The position numbers and the translations under genes were made by a program. A DNA stretch of 64,000 nt from Acetobacteraceae bacterium (GTDB taxonomy: Bacteria; Pseudomonadota; Alphaproteobacteria; Acetobacterales; Acetobacteraceae), in the NCBI GenBank assembly GCA_027482245.1, contig JAIXWG010000041.1:1-64000 (forward strand), given 5' to 3'. Within the stretch, counting starts at the first letter, position 1; each line of letters opens with the position of its first letter. Below, piece after piece: positions 1 to 8,838 of the stretch. The notes below the pieces were generated by a model. The model was not told where the DNA came from. It worked only from the letters and a program-made list of their open reading frames with translations, and ran no database searches.

Positions 1-541
1 CCGAGAGGTCGAAATGGCCGAGCCACAGCAGGTCGAGCCCCGGCACCGCGGCGATGGCCGAGGCGGCCTCGATCCCCGCCGCGCTTTCCACCAGCGCGAT
101 GGTCAGCACCGCCTGGTTGGCGGCGGCCATCTTCTCCAGCGGCGGGCCGGCGGCGTAGCCATCATGCGCCAGGCCGAAGGCCAGGCCGCGGTGCCCCTCC
201 GGCCGGTAGCGGCAGGCATCGACCAGCGCCCGCGCCTGGGCCGCGCTTTCCACCAGCGGCATCATGATGCCCAGCGCCCCGGCATCCAGCAAAGGCGGCG
301 CCAGGCCGGGATCGGGGCGCGGCAGCCGCACCATCGGCACGATGCCCGCCGCCCGGGCGAAGGCGCATTGGGCCTTCACACCCTCGATGCCGAGGCCGCT
401 GTGTTCCATGTCCAGGATGACGAACTCGGCCCCTGCCTGCGCCAGCACCGGCGCCAAGCCGGGCGTGAAGAACTCGAAGGCCATCAGCCCGAAGCAGGTC
501 TCCCCGCGCAGCAGGCGCTGCCGGACCGGGTTGTCGATCAT
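1..541 (-). CDS. HpcH/HpaI aldolase/citrate lyase family protein (3' end outside window)
   Basis: Partial gene: about 180 codons are open from the ATG at 541 to the window edge with no stop. The protein reads MIDNPVRQRLLRGETCFGLM and then carries the LDMEHSGLG segment typical of HpcH/HpaI class II pyruvate aldolases, where the Glu belongs to the metal and substrate site, followed by GIMMPLVESA. Family members cleave 2-keto-3-deoxy or hydroxy-acid substrates to pyruvate plus an aldehyde in the cytoplasm; the substrate here cannot be told. GGGAGGA lies 9 bases before the ATG and supports this start. It is divergent from the ArsR-type gene at 637. A second family member lies at 34476. Confidence 0.85.
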   Translation of the reverse strand, partial: MIDNPVRQRLLRGETCFGLMAFEFFTPGLAPVLAQAGAEFVILDMEHSGLGIEGVKAQCAFARAAGIVPMVRLPRPDPGLAPPLLDAGALGIMMPLVESAAQARALVDACRYRPEGHRGLAFGLAHDGYAAGPPLEKMAAANQAVLTIALVESAAGIEAASAIAAVPGLDLLWLGHFDLS

Positions 542-621
542 CGGCCTGTTCCTCCCTCGTCACCGCGATGCTGCGCCCGGTCCCGCGGCGGTGGAAGGCT
601 TGACCCCAGGGGCAGGACACC

Positions 622-645
622 CTTAACGTTAACTCGATGGTTAAG
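622..645. promoter_or_regulatory. TTAAC repeat cluster, candidate ArsR-family operator
   Basis: CTTAAC (622-627) is followed directly by GTTAAC and, after six bases, by GTTAAG (640-645), which overlaps the first codons of the ArsR-type gene. TTAACGTTAA at 623-632 is a perfect 10-bp palindrome in the divergent intergenic region. Autorepression by the adjacent regulator is inferred from position and symmetry only. Confidence 0.4.
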
Positions 646-984
646 CAAAATCCTGCCGCCGAGCCTCGCCTCGACCGTGTCTTCGCCGCCCTGTCGGACC
701 CGACCCGCCGCGCCCTGATCGCGCGGCTGGATGCGGAGGAGGCTGGGCTTTCCGTCTCCGCGCTGGCGGAGCCGCTGGCCATGTCGCTGCCGGCGGTGAT
801 GAAGCACCTCGACGTGCTGGAAGGGGCGGGGCTGATCGCCCGCAGCAAGGCGGGCCGCACCGTCACCTGCCGGCTGACGGCCGCGCCGATGGAGGACGCC
901 ATGGGCTGGCTGATGCGCTACCAGCGCTTCTGGACCGAAAGCCTCGATCGCCTGGCGGCGGCGTTGGAGGCCGAGCAGCCATGA
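637..984 (+). CDS. ArsR-family winged-helix transcriptional regulator
   Basis: A 115-residue protein with an ArsR-type winged helix: FAALSDPTRRALIARL near residues 16-31, the recognition-helix region LAMSLPAVMKHLDVLEGAGL near 47-66, and a wing that includes RSKAGRTVTCRL. No cysteine metal-site motif is visible, so this is the non-metal subgroup usually paired with AHSA1 proteins. It overlaps the next gene by 4 bp (981-984), so the two are translationally coupled. No good ribosome site precedes the ATG at 637 and the transcript may be nearly leaderless. It probably represses its own operon. Confidence 0.88.
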   Translation: MVKQNPAAEPRLDRVFAALSDPTRRALIARLDAEEAGLSVSALAEPLAMSLPAVMKHLDVLEGAGLIARSKAGRTVTCRLTAAPMEDAMGWLMRYQRFWTESLDRLAAALEAEQP

Positions 985-1418
985 ACGCCGTCACGCCGAG
1001 CCTGACGCTGGTCAAGCGCATCAAGGCCCCGCCGGCGACCGTCTTCGCCGCCTGGACGCGGCCGGAGATGCTGGCCCGCTGGTTCGGCCCGCATCACACG
1101 AAGGTCGAGCAGGCGGAGATCGACGCGCGGGAGGGCGGGCGCTTCCTGGTGCGACTGGTGGAGGACAACGGCGAACGCCACGGCGTCGGCGGCACCTACA
1201 CGGTGTTCGAGCCCGGCCTGCGGCTTGTCTTCACCTGGGCCTGGGTTTCCATGCCCGAACGCGAATCCCGCGTGACCGTCGCCTTCCGCGTCGTGCCGGA
1301 GGGCACGGAGGTCACGCTGACCCATGACCGCTTCGCCGATGCCGATACCGCCACGCGCCACCGCCGCGGCTGGACGGAATCGCTGGAGAGGCTGGAGGCA
1401 CTCCACGCCAGTGCCTGA
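981..1418 (+). CDS. SRPBCC (AHSA1-type) domain protein
   Basis: A 145-residue single-domain START/Bet v1-like protein of the AHSA1 group. It shows the family pattern RIKAPPATVFAAWTRPEMLARWFGP near the N-terminus and the closing WTESLERLEA helix that covers the hydrophobic pocket. Such proteins bind small hydrophobic ligands, but the ligand is unknown. Its start overlaps the stop of the ArsR-type regulator, and this ArsR-AHSA1 pairing is very common in bacteria. It probably acts in the cytoplasm as a ligand-binding effector of the regulator's response. Family confidence is high and function is unresolved. Confidence 0.88.
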   Translation: MNAVTPSLTLVKRIKAPPATVFAAWTRPEMLARWFGPHHTKVEQAEIDAREGGRFLVRLVEDNGERHGVGGTYTVFEPGLRLVFTWAWVSMPERESRVTVAFRVVPEGTEVTLTHDRFADADTATRHRRGWTESLERLEALHASA

Positions 1419-1460
1419 CGTGCCCACCGGCTGAACGAACCGCCGAGGAAGGAACACGGC

Positions 1461-1958
1461 ATGGATATCCCGCAGCCCACCCGCGAGCATGAATGGCTGC
1501 TGCGCCTGGTCGGCGACTGGACCATGGAGAGCACCTGCTCCATGGGCCCGGGCCAGCCCGAGCAAACCCTGCGCGGCACGGAGAGCGTCCGCGCCATCGG
1601 CAGCCTCTGGGTGCAGGGGGAAGGCCAGGCGGAGATGCCGGGCGGCGGCACCTGCACCAACCTCATCACCTTCGGCTACGACGTCGCCCGCGGCCGCTTC
1701 ACCGGCAGCTTCATCTCCTCCGCCATGACCATGATGTGGCTCTATGACGGGGTGCTGGAGGGCGAGGTGCTGACGCTGGACAGCGAGGGGCCGGACTTCA
1801 CCGACCCCACGCGCCGCCTCGCCTACCAGGACATCGTGGAGCAGATGCCCGACGGCACGCGATCCCTCTCCTCCCGCGTCCGGCTGCCGGATGGCAGCTG
1901 GCAGCCGATCATGCGGGCGGTGTACCGGCGCGCCGGGCCTCAGGATCAGAAGGCGTAG
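1461..1958 (+). CDS. DUF1579 family protein
   Basis: A 165-residue soluble protein matching the DUF1579 pattern: EHEWLLRLVGDWTMES at the start, then a lipocalin-like run of beta strands and VEQMPDGTRSLSSRVRLPDG. DUF1579 proteins are small beta-barrel proteins of unknown function that often sit with AHSA1 proteins and ArsR regulators, as here. AGGAAGGAA lies 7-10 bases before the ATG. Its last 13 bases overlap the end of the convergent autotransporter gene (stop at 1946), so there is no room for a separate terminator between the two. Confidence 0.8.
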   Translation: MDIPQPTREHEWLLRLVGDWTMESTCSMGPGQPEQTLRGTESVRAIGSLWVQGEGQAEMPGGGTCTNLITFGYDVARGRFTGSFISSAMTMMWLYDGVLEGEVLTLDSEGPDFTDPTRRLAYQDIVEQMPDGTRSLSSRVRLPDGSWQPIMRAVYRRAGPQDQKA

Positions 1959-4900
1959 CGCAGCCGCGCAGTGCCGCCGAGCGAGCTGACATTGCCGGAG
2001 AACTCGCCCTCCATCCGCGCGGCGAGCGTCAGCCCCTCCGCCAGCTGGGCCTCCAGCCCCGCGCCGGCCAGGGCGGAATTGCCGTCCGGCCGCGCACCGC
2101 GGGTGGTGAAGCTCGGGCCGGGCAGGCCGGAGAAGCTGGCCGTCATGTCGTTGTCGCGGGCGACGTAATGCGCCCAGGCCAGGCGTCCCGTCGCCCGCAG
2201 CGCGACGCCACCCGCGGAGCCCAGCCCGGTGTCCGCCGCCAGGCCCAGCTCGGTCCGCGCCGTGCCGCCGGTGCCGGAGCGGACGCGCAGCGCGGCGCCC
2301 GTGCTGGCGCCGCCGATCGTCTCCGCATAGCCCGGGGTCTGCACCTGCTGGCCCTGCATCGCCAGGACCGGTGAGACCGTGATGCCCGCCACCGGCGGCA
2401 GGTCGTAGCGGGCCTCGACGCGGCCCGACAGGACATGCGCGACATAGTCGGCCTTGGCCGGCGTGGCGCCGAGGAAGCTGATGGTCCGCTCCGTCTCCAT
2501 GTCCATCCGCGCATAGGCGCCGGCGGCGCCGAGCGTCAGCGCGCCGCGGCGCCACTGGCCGTAGGTACCGAGCTGCGCGACATCGGCATTCGCGCGGCCG
2601 AGTCCGCCATCCAGCGTCGCCGCCGCCTGGCCGCCGGCCAGGGCGACGCCGACCATCGCATCCGCGTCCAGCCGGACATCGACGCCGGCCGCCACGCCGA
2701 CGCTGCGTTCCTGGCGGTTCGCCGATCCGTCCGTGGGGTTGCCGCCGACGCGGCCATAGCTGCCGAGCGCCGCGCCCCAGACGGTGTAGCGCTGGCCGCT
2801 ATGGCCGAGATCCGCGCCATCGCCCGGCAGCGGCGCACGGCCTGCCGCGCCGGGGTCCAGCATGGCCCAGAGGAACTGCGTGCCGGCCTGCGCGCCCATG
2901 CCCTTCACCGCCGTGCCGATCTCGCCGGTCAGCTGGTTCACGGCGATGCGGGACAGGCTGGCGGGGGCGTTCAGCACGCCGAAGAAGGGGTTCATGTTGC
3001 CCCCGCCTGCACGCGCCGCATCCAGCGCCTCGGCAGTGACGCGGAGGTTCCAGCCCTCGTTGCCGCCGCCCGACGTCGCCGGCGCGATGTCCTGCGGCGT
3101 CAGCGTCAGCAGCACCTGCGTGCCGGTCACGGCCACCACCGGGTTCACCGCGGCCCCGAAGCTGCCGCTGGTAACATTGGCGAAGTTGCCCGTGACGGTG
3201 CCCGCATTGACCAGCACCAGCGGCGTGTTGAAGCCGAAGCTGGTTCCGACCGGGATCAGCTGCAGCGTGCCGCCGAGTGCCGCGGTGCCGGAGACGTTGA
3301 TGCGGTCCGCCGTACTGCCCTGCACCTCCATCGCCAGCGTGCCGGTCGGCGCCATGGTCAGGTTGCCGGCGACGTTCAGCGTGCCGACGGAATTGCCCGG
3401 CGCAATCCGCCCCGCATTGGTGGTGGTGCCGATGGTGCCGTTGCCACCAAGCGTGCCACCCTGCTGCACGGCGACGGCGCCCGGCATGCTGCCATTCACC
3501 ACCAGCGTGCCACCGCTGTTGATCGTGGTGGCGCCGGTGAAGGTGTTGGCGCCGGAGAGCGTCAGCGTCGCGCCATTGCCGAGCACCAGCTGCCCGCGCG
3601 TGCCGCCATCGAGCCCACCATCCGCGATGACGCCGGAGAAGGTGCCGCTGCCGCCCGCGACCTGCAGCGTATTGGCGCCGAGGAAGACGTTGCCCGCGCC
3701 CGCCAGCCCGCCGATCACGGCCGGGCTGGCGCTGGTGTGGAAGGAGATGTCGAAGGCGCCGCCGCTGTTCACGGTGACGGGGCTGGATGGCAGCTGCGCC
3801 GTGCCGGACAGCGCGAGGCGACCGGCATTGATCGTCGTCGGCCCCGTATAGGTGTTGTTCTGCGTCAGCGTGACGAGCCCGCTGCCGTTCTGCGTGACGC
3901 CGCCTGCGCCGCTGATGACGCCCGCATGGGTAACGGTGTTGGAACGGTTGAAGCCGAGTGTCGTGCCGGCGCCGAGCGCGACCCCGCCCGCGATGCTGCC
4001 GGTGGTGCCGCCATTGCCGACGGTCAGCGAACCGCCCTGCAGGGTGATGGTGCCGGTCAGCGAACTGGTGCCGGTCAGGGTCCGGGCCTCGCTGCCGGCC
4101 AGGATGAGGTTGCCGGCGCCGGTGATGTCGAGCGGCATGGCGCCGCCGCCGCCGATGCGGTTGATCGTCATCGTGCTGCCGGCATTGCCGATGGACAGCG
4201 TGCCGCCGGTCGCGACCAGGGTGCCGAGCGTGAAGGCGGCCATGGCCGTGCCGCCATTGCCCTGCAGGAACTGGCTGCCGGCCTGCAGCCGCACCGTGGC
4301 GGTGGAGCCATCGACCGTGTCGAAGACCTGCATGAAGGCGCCGCCACCACCGATGGTGATGTCGGCCGTGCCGAGGGAGGCATTGGTGGCCAGCCGCGCC
4401 TGGCCACCACTCGCGATGCTGATGGTGGCGCTGCCGAGGCTGACGCCCGTGCCCGTGAAGCTGGTCAATTGCGGGATGCTGGTCAGCGTTGCGGTGCCCA
4501 GCGTGCTGTTGCCGAACATCTGCACGATCACGTTGTTCAGCGTGGCGGGGCCCGCGGAGCTGGAATCAAAGAGGCGCAGCAGCCCGGTCGAGCCGCCGGG
4601 GGTCGTGATGGTGACGTTCCCGAGCGCCGCCGTGTTGTTCAGGAACAGGCCCGCATAGTCGTTTCCGTTGGCGCCGTTCAGGACGATCGTCTGCATGGCG
4701 GACGAATTGTTGGTGATGCCGGCGCCGTTCAGCGTCAGGATCCGGAAGCTGCCACCGGGCCCGGCGATAAGACTGATCGTGTAGGGCGTGGCACCGGTGG
4801 CGAAGAGAAGCCGGTCGAGCGTCTGGCTGTTCTCGAGCGTGAGGGAGGTGACCGCGGCACCGGTCAGCAAGGCGGGATCGAAGGTGGCCGTGTTGGTCGG

Positions 4901-5062
4901 CAGCGCGGCCGGTGACCAGTTGCCGGTGGTTTCCCAGGCGGCGCCGATATTCGCACCGGTCCAGCTGCCATCCGCCGCGAAGGCGCGCGCGGGTAGCACC
5001 AGCGCCGTGCAAGCCAGAAGGGCGGCGCGCGTCACCGCTGCCAGTTGGGGGCCATGCCGCAT
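1946..5062 (-). CDS. Autotransporter (type V secretion) with C-terminal beta-barrel
   Basis: A 1038-residue secreted protein. MRHGPQLAAVTRAALLACTALVLPARAFA-type signal peptide features cover residues 1-29. A Gly/Thr/Asn-rich passenger of about 730 residues follows, with autotransporter-associated beta-strand repeats of the type GANTFTGATTINSGGTL and NNTYTGPTTINAGRL. The last 270 residues form the autotransporter beta-domain and end in aromatic Phe (RLRYAF), as expected for Bam recognition. The longer reading frame opens at 5125, but the ATG at 5062 has AAGGAGA in good position and places the signal peptide at the N-terminus. The passenger has no recognisable catalytic motif. Adhesion or surface display is likely, not shown. 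Confidence 0.9.
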   Translation of the reverse strand: MRHGPQLAAVTRAALLACTALVLPARAFAADGSWTGANIGAAWETTGNWSPAALPTNTATFDPALLTGAAVTSLTLENSQTLDRLLFATGATPYTISLIAGPGGSFRILTLNGAGITNNSSAMQTIVLNGANGNDYAGLFLNNTAALGNVTITTPGGSTGLLRLFDSSSAGPATLNNVIVQMFGNSTLGTATLTSIPQLTSFTGTGVSLGSATISIASGGQARLATNASLGTADITIGGGGAFMQVFDTVDGSTATVRLQAGSQFLQGNGGTAMAAFTLGTLVATGGTLSIGNAGSTMTINRIGGGGAMPLDITGAGNLILAGSEARTLTGTSSLTGTITLQGGSLTVGNGGTTGSIAGGVALGAGTTLGFNRSNTVTHAGVISGAGGVTQNGSGLVTLTQNNTYTGPTTINAGRLALSGTAQLPSSPVTVNSGGAFDISFHTSASPAVIGGLAGAGNVFLGANTLQVAGGSGTFSGVIADGGLDGGTRGQLVLGNGATLTLSGANTFTGATTINSGGTLVVNGSMPGAVAVQQGGTLGGNGTIGTTTNAGRIAPGNSVGTLNVAGNLTMAPTGTLAMEVQGSTADRINVSGTAALGGTLQLIPVGTSFGFNTPLVLVNAGTVTGNFANVTSGSFGAAVNPVVAVTGTQVLLTLTPQDIAPATSGGGNEGWNLRVTAEALDAARAGGGNMNPFFGVLNAPASLSRIAVNQLTGEIGTAVKGMGAQAGTQFLWAMLDPGAAGRAPLPGDGADLGHSGQRYTVWGAALGSYGRVGGNPTDGSANRQERSVGVAAGVDVRLDADAMVGVALAGGQAAATLDGGLGRANADVAQLGTYGQWRRGALTLGAAGAYARMDMETERTISFLGATPAKADYVAHVLSGRVEARYDLPPVAGITVSPVLAMQGQQVQTPGYAETIGGASTGAALRVRSGTGGTARTELGLAADTGLGSAGGVALRATGRLAWAHYVARDNDMTASFSGLPGPSFTTRGARPDGNSALAGAGLEAQLAEGLTLAARMEGEFSGNVSSLGGTARLRYAF

Positions 5063-5119
5063 GCCGACGTCTCCTTCGTTGCGGCCGGTCCGAGCCGGTC
5101 GCATTCCGGAAGAGACGAT

Positions 5120-5137
5120 ACTCACGATTCCGTGAGT
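5120..5137. promoter_or_regulatory. 18-bp inverted repeat upstream of the autotransporter
   Basis: ACTCACG-ATTC-CGTGAGT forms a perfect 7-bp inverted repeat about 58 bases before the autotransporter ATG, in the divergent region shared with the gene at 5299. It may be a regulator-binding site or a 5'-leader hairpin; the sequence does not decide. Confidence 0.35.
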
Positions 5138-5221
5138 GAGAAAGAAACTTGAGGTTGTGGGATGGGAGGAGTCGCTCGCGTCAACGCCGTGGCAGCCTTG
5201 ACAGTGTCGCCACGACGGATG

Positions 5222-5235
5222 CTTAGATTTCGAAG
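5222..5235 (+). promoter_or_regulatory. Degenerate CTTAG-N4-CTAAG site upstream of the M29-like gene
   Basis: CTTAG-ATTT-CGAAG differs by one arm base from the CTTAG-N4-CTAAG palindromes at 8839-8854 and 8895-8910, and shares 12 of 15 bases with the second of those. It lies 64 bases before the ATG at 5299. This hints that one regulator controls both the ring-cleavage-like gene and the Rieske promoters. Confidence 0.35.
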
Positions 5236-5298
5236 GGAATAAGGGGGCGGGTACCGATCGAGCCTCCGATGCATCGCCTGTCTGGGAAGGAAGCCGCC

Positions 5299-6486
5299 AT
5301 GCCGCGCCTGGCCAATCGCGTCGAGGACATCATCGCAGCGCCGACGCGCCGCGGCCTGCCGCGCAAGGTCACGCATCCGCCGGTGGACATCGCCTCCTCC
5401 ATCAAGGGCATGGACAATTTCTGCCGCGTCATGGCGATCCGCCCCGGCGACCATGTGGTGATGCTGATCGACCCGCTGCTGGATCCGCGCGTGGTGCAGG
5501 CGGTGCAGGCCTTGGCGCGCGGGCGCGGCGCCACCTTCATCGCCTATATGGGCGACAGCACGCGCTACGTGACGATCCCGGACGAGGCCAAGGCGCTGCT
5601 GGAACGCGCGACCTTCGTCGTCTCCACCTGGTTCGCCAGCGTCATCGATCCCTTCTGCATGGCGCTGCGGAAGAACAAGGGCCAGCGCTGGGTGAAGATC
5701 ACCTTCTTCCGCGACCTCGACCTGCTGAACACGCCGCAGGCGCAGTTCCCGATCGACCTGCTGGGGGAGATCATCCGCGCGACGTCACGCCTGTTTCCCG
5801 AACAGGGCGACTTCACGCTGCGCTTCACCGACCCGCGCGGCACCGATTTCCGCATCCCCTACACCGATGCGATGCTGCAGAAGCTGAAGCGCCACAATCG
5901 CTGGCGCGGACACAACGTGGCGGACGAGGATGGGTGCTACGTCCACTATTTGCCGACGCATGGCCCGAACCTGTTCGAACCGGGGATGGTCGGGCTGAAG
6001 CCGGAGGACAAGGTCGGCATCTCCGGCACGATCTGGGCGCAATGGGCTGTCGGCTTCGACCATCCCTTCGCATCGCCGGTCGGCGTCGAATTCCGCGACG
6101 ACGTCGTCTTCGCCGTGCATGGCGAGGGGTTCGAGGCCGATGTGCTGCGCGACTACCTCATCGGCGGAACGCTGGAGGAGGTTGGCTGCGGCCATAACCC
6201 GAAGGCGCCGCGCTTCGATATCTATCCAGCCGGCCCGAACAGCCCGGGCGCGCTGCATTTCGGCATCAATGCGCTGAAGCCCTCCGAATACCTGCGGCGT
6301 GTCATGCCGAACTGGGAGGAGCCGCATATCCACATGGACCTCGTGACCTATGACAGCACGGTCACGGCGGGCAACAGCCCGATGATCGAGGATGGCTACC
6401 TGCTCTCGCTGCGCGACCCGAAGGTGGTCGCGCTGGCGAAGCGCTACGGCGATCCGGTCGAGTTGCTGGAGGGCTTCCCGGTCTGA
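5299..6486 (+). CDS. M29-aminopeptidase-fold metalloenzyme, possibly a dihydroxypyridine-type ring-cleavage dioxygenase
   Basis: A 395-residue protein of the leucyl aminopeptidase (M29)-like superfamily, which also includes 2,5-dihydroxypyridine 5,6-dioxygenase (NicX). The N-terminal half has the Rossmann-like MAIRPGDHVVMLIDPLLDPRV segment. Counting from the upstream ATG at 5269, candidate ligands are H309 (GHNP), H355 and D357 (PHIHMDL). That His...His-X-Asp order matches the iron site of NicX (H265, H318, D320). Start 5299 is chosen because GGAAGGA precedes it. The gene lies beside a phthalate-type Rieske cluster and has a similar operator-like site upstream. Ring cleavage is inferred; a peptidase-like role remains possible. 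Confidence 0.65.
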   Translation: MPRLANRVEDIIAAPTRRGLPRKVTHPPVDIASSIKGMDNFCRVMAIRPGDHVVMLIDPLLDPRVVQAVQALARGRGATFIAYMGDSTRYVTIPDEAKALLERATFVVSTWFASVIDPFCMALRKNKGQRWVKITFFRDLDLLNTPQAQFPIDLLGEIIRATSRLFPEQGDFTLRFTDPRGTDFRIPYTDAMLQKLKRHNRWRGHNVADEDGCYVHYLPTHGPNLFEPGMVGLKPEDKVGISGTIWAQWAVGFDHPFASPVGVEFRDDVVFAVHGEGFEADVLRDYLIGGTLEEVGCGHNPKAPRFDIYPAGPNSPGALHFGINALKPSEYLRRVMPNWEEPHIHMDLVTYDSTVTAGNSPMIEDGYLLSLRDPKVVALAKRYGDPVELLEGFPV

Positions 6487-6489
6487 CGC

Positions 6490-7482
6490 TCAGACCTTGT
6501 GAGCCTCGAGCGTGCTGGGGTGGAAGAGTTCCTCCGCCGCCAGCACGCGGTTCGACAGGCCCTGCGCGTGGTGGTGGCGCAGGAAATAGTCGAAGACATG
6601 GCGGTTCGGCGCCAAGCCGTAGCTGAAAAAGTCCTCGCCCATCAGCTGCCGGGCGCGGCGGAGGTTCTCCTCCACGAAGGGCAGCGTGACCTTGGTGGCG
6701 GAGGTGTCGGTCAGCCGCTCCAGCGCGATGTCCTTCGACTTCTGGAAGCCCTTCATGACAGCGGTCGGCAGCCAGGGATGCTGTTCGACGAGTGACTTCC
6801 GGATGCCGAGCACATGCATCACCGGGAAGATGCGCGTCTTCTGGAACCAGGCGGTCGCCTCCGCCGTCGGATCCTCGAACAGCCAGCGGATGTTCGGGTC
6901 GCCGCGTTCGAAGCAGGAGGGCGCGCGCGGGCCCATCACGCCATCCAGCTCGCCATCGGCCAGCATGCCGGAGATGGTCTTCCCCTCCGGCGCATTCTCC
7001 ACCACCACGCCATCCGGCAGCGTCACGCTCAGCTTCTCGATGCGGCCCGGGCTTTCATAGCCGCCGCGCACCCAGGTGATGTCGCGCTGGTTGACGCCGT
7101 ATTCCTCCTCCAGGATCGCGCGCGCCCAGACATTCGCGGTCAGCTGGTATTCCGGCATGCCGATGCGCTTGCCGCGCAAGTCGGCGGGCGCGTGGATGCC
7201 GCGGTCGTTGCGCACGACGATGCAGGTATGGCGGAAGGCGCGGGAGGGGAAGACGGGGATGGCGACATAGGGGCTGTCGCCGCGCGCGACGCGCAGGCTG
7301 TAGGAGGAGAGCGACAATTCGCAGATGTCGAAGGCCTCATGCCGCATGGCCCGGAAGAAGATTTCTTCAGGTTCCAGCAGCATGAATTGCGGATCGACCG
7401 CATCGATCAGCACCTCGCCCCGCACCAGCGGCATCATGCGGTCATAGGGGCCGATGGCGACGGAGAGGGAGAGGTTGCCCAT
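6490..7482 (-). CDS. 4,5-dihydroxyphthalate decarboxylase-like protein (Pht5 family)
   Basis: A 330-residue protein with a periplasmic-binding-protein-like fold but no signal peptide: it starts MGNLSLSVAIGPYDRMMPLV. Such cytoplasmic proteins include 4,5-dihydroxyphthalate decarboxylase (Pht5), which removes CO2 from the dihydroxylated diacid to give protocatechuate. Family-like segments include LRGKRIGMPEYQLTANVWARA and VMHVLGIRKSLVEQHPWLP. It lies 5 bp downstream of the Rieske oxygenase gene in the same operon, which supports a role in the same pathway. The true substrate may be a phthalate analogue. The ATG at 7482 has only a modest GGGAG-poor leader, but the frame upstream is shadow coding. 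Confidence 0.8.
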   Translation of the reverse strand: MGNLSLSVAIGPYDRMMPLVRGEVLIDAVDPQFMLLEPEEIFFRAMRHEAFDICELSLSSYSLRVARGDSPYVAIPVFPSRAFRHTCIVVRNDRGIHAPADLRGKRIGMPEYQLTANVWARAILEEEYGVNQRDITWVRGGYESPGRIEKLSVTLPDGVVVENAPEGKTISGMLADGELDGVMGPRAPSCFERGDPNIRWLFEDPTAEATAWFQKTRIFPVMHVLGIRKSLVEQHPWLPTAVMKGFQKSKDIALERLTDTSATKVTLPFVEENLRRARQLMGEDFFSYGLAPNRHVFDYFLRHHHAQGLSNRVLAAEELFHPSTLEAHKV

Positions 7483-7487
7483 GCCGC

Positions 7488-8807
7488 TCACTCCGCCGCC
7501 TGGGCCGGCGCGCCGCCGGGGAACAGGCTGCGTTCCAGCTCCGTCGTGCCGAGCGTGCGCCAATCCGTGGTCTTGGGCACCAGGCCCTCGAAGCTCGCGA
7601 TATCCTTCTTGGGCACCATGGGTTCCGTGCGTCCCAGCGCCGGCGCGCCCTCGGAAAAAGCCTTCGCCGCCTCGATCATCAGGCGGCGCCACTGCACGAT
7701 CGCGACATCGCTGGCGCCGAGCCGTTCGGAGGTGCGGTCCGCGATCGCGCCCATGCCTTCCCACATCGCCATGTCCTGCGCCGGGATGCCCTTGATGCCC
7801 GTGAAGTTGCCGAGCTTCATCAGGTTGCGGTCCTGCAGGTAGTCGTTGTCCCGCACCCGCAGCCGGGCCCAGCCCTTGGACGGGTCCACATCGACGCCCG
7901 GCGTCAGCGCCAGGAACTTCCGCCACTCCGCCATGGAGGGAACGTCCGCGCCCTCGCCCCAGGCGATGAAGTGGAACATGCAGGTGTTGTCGTCGATCGG
8001 CACCGTCACCTGCGCCACGTTGTAGCTGGCGTTCGGCGGGATCAGGCAGATCAGCGGCGCGACGAAGGTGGTGATGCGGACGTAGTCCTGCGTCGCCGCG
8101 TTCTGGATCGGCCGGCGGATGGCGGCGTAGCGGAAGCCGTAGGAGGTGAGCTGCACCTGCAGCCGCGGCGCCTTGTCGGTCGAAGGCCGCGTCCAGAGCT
8201 TGGCATTGGCGCCCGCGCGGCCGACGCGCGCCGGCACCATGTCCGACGAATGCAGCGACGAGGAATGCGCGCTGTCGATCTGCCCTTCCACCACCTGCGC
8301 CCAATTGCAGTCCACGCGCGCGGTGCCGATGGAAACGCGCGTCTCCGGCGTCGGCGCGAAGGGCGGCGGCTCGAAGGCCGGCATCGTCGCGCGGTCACCC
8401 ATATAGGCCCAGACGAAGCCACCGGCTTCCTCCGTCGGATAGGCGGGGTGCTTGAACTTCGCCGCGGCGCAGGCCTCCGGCGGCTCCGACGGCATCTCGA
8501 CGACGTTGCCATCGGCATCGACCTTCCAGCCGTGATAGAGGCAGCGCAGCCCGCCTTCCTCGTTCCGGCCATAGACCAGCGACGCCTTGCGATGCGGGCA
8601 GAACTCGCCGACCAGCCCGACGCGACCCTCGCCGTCCCGGTAGGCGACGAGGTTCTCGCCCAGGATGCGGACGCGGATGGGCTTGCCCTCCGCCTCCTCC
8701 ACCTCCTCCGACAGGCAGACGGGCAGCCAGTGCTGGCGCATCAGGCGTCCCATGGGGGCGTCGCCCTCGACGCGGGCGAGCAACTGGTTTTCCTCATGGG
8801 TCAGCAT
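7488..8807 (-). CDS. Rieske non-heme iron oxygenase, phthalate 4,5-dioxygenase-like alpha subunit
   Basis: A 439-residue ring-hydroxylating oxygenase. The Rieske [2Fe-2S] site is C70-P-H72 and C89-x2-H92 (FCPHRKASL and CLYHGWK). The mononuclear iron facial triad is D178, H181 and H186 in EGQIDSAHSSSLH. Size and motif context match the single-subunit phthalate oxygenase group (Pht3/OphA2), which dihydroxylates an aromatic diacid using electrons from a reductase. That reductase is encoded divergently at 8937. The ATG at 8807 is preceded by GGAGGACAC. It is transcribed with the decarboxylase-like gene from a promoter overlapped by palindrome 8839-8854. Confidence 0.92.
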   Translation of the reverse strand: MLTHEENQLLARVEGDAPMGRLMRQHWLPVCLSEEVEEAEGKPIRVRILGENLVAYRDGEGRVGLVGEFCPHRKASLVYGRNEEGGLRCLYHGWKVDADGNVVEMPSEPPEACAAAKFKHPAYPTEEAGGFVWAYMGDRATMPAFEPPPFAPTPETRVSIGTARVDCNWAQVVEGQIDSAHSSSLHSSDMVPARVGRAGANAKLWTRPSTDKAPRLQVQLTSYGFRYAAIRRPIQNAATQDYVRITTFVAPLICLIPPNASYNVAQVTVPIDDNTCMFHFIAWGEGADVPSMAEWRKFLALTPGVDVDPSKGWARLRVRDNDYLQDRNLMKLGNFTGIKGIPAQDMAMWEGMGAIADRTSERLGASDVAIVQWRRLMIEAAKAFSEGAPALGRTEPMVPKKDIASFEGLVPKTTDWRTLGTTELERSLFPGGAPAQAAE

Positions 8808-8838
8808 GGCGTGTCCTCCATGGCGGCGGTGGGCGAAT

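Noticed and set aside
2435..4915. Very long plus-strand open frame opposite the autotransporter
   Set aside because: Arg/Ala/Gly-rich shadow composition with no domain, antisense to a protein with signal peptide and beta-domain.
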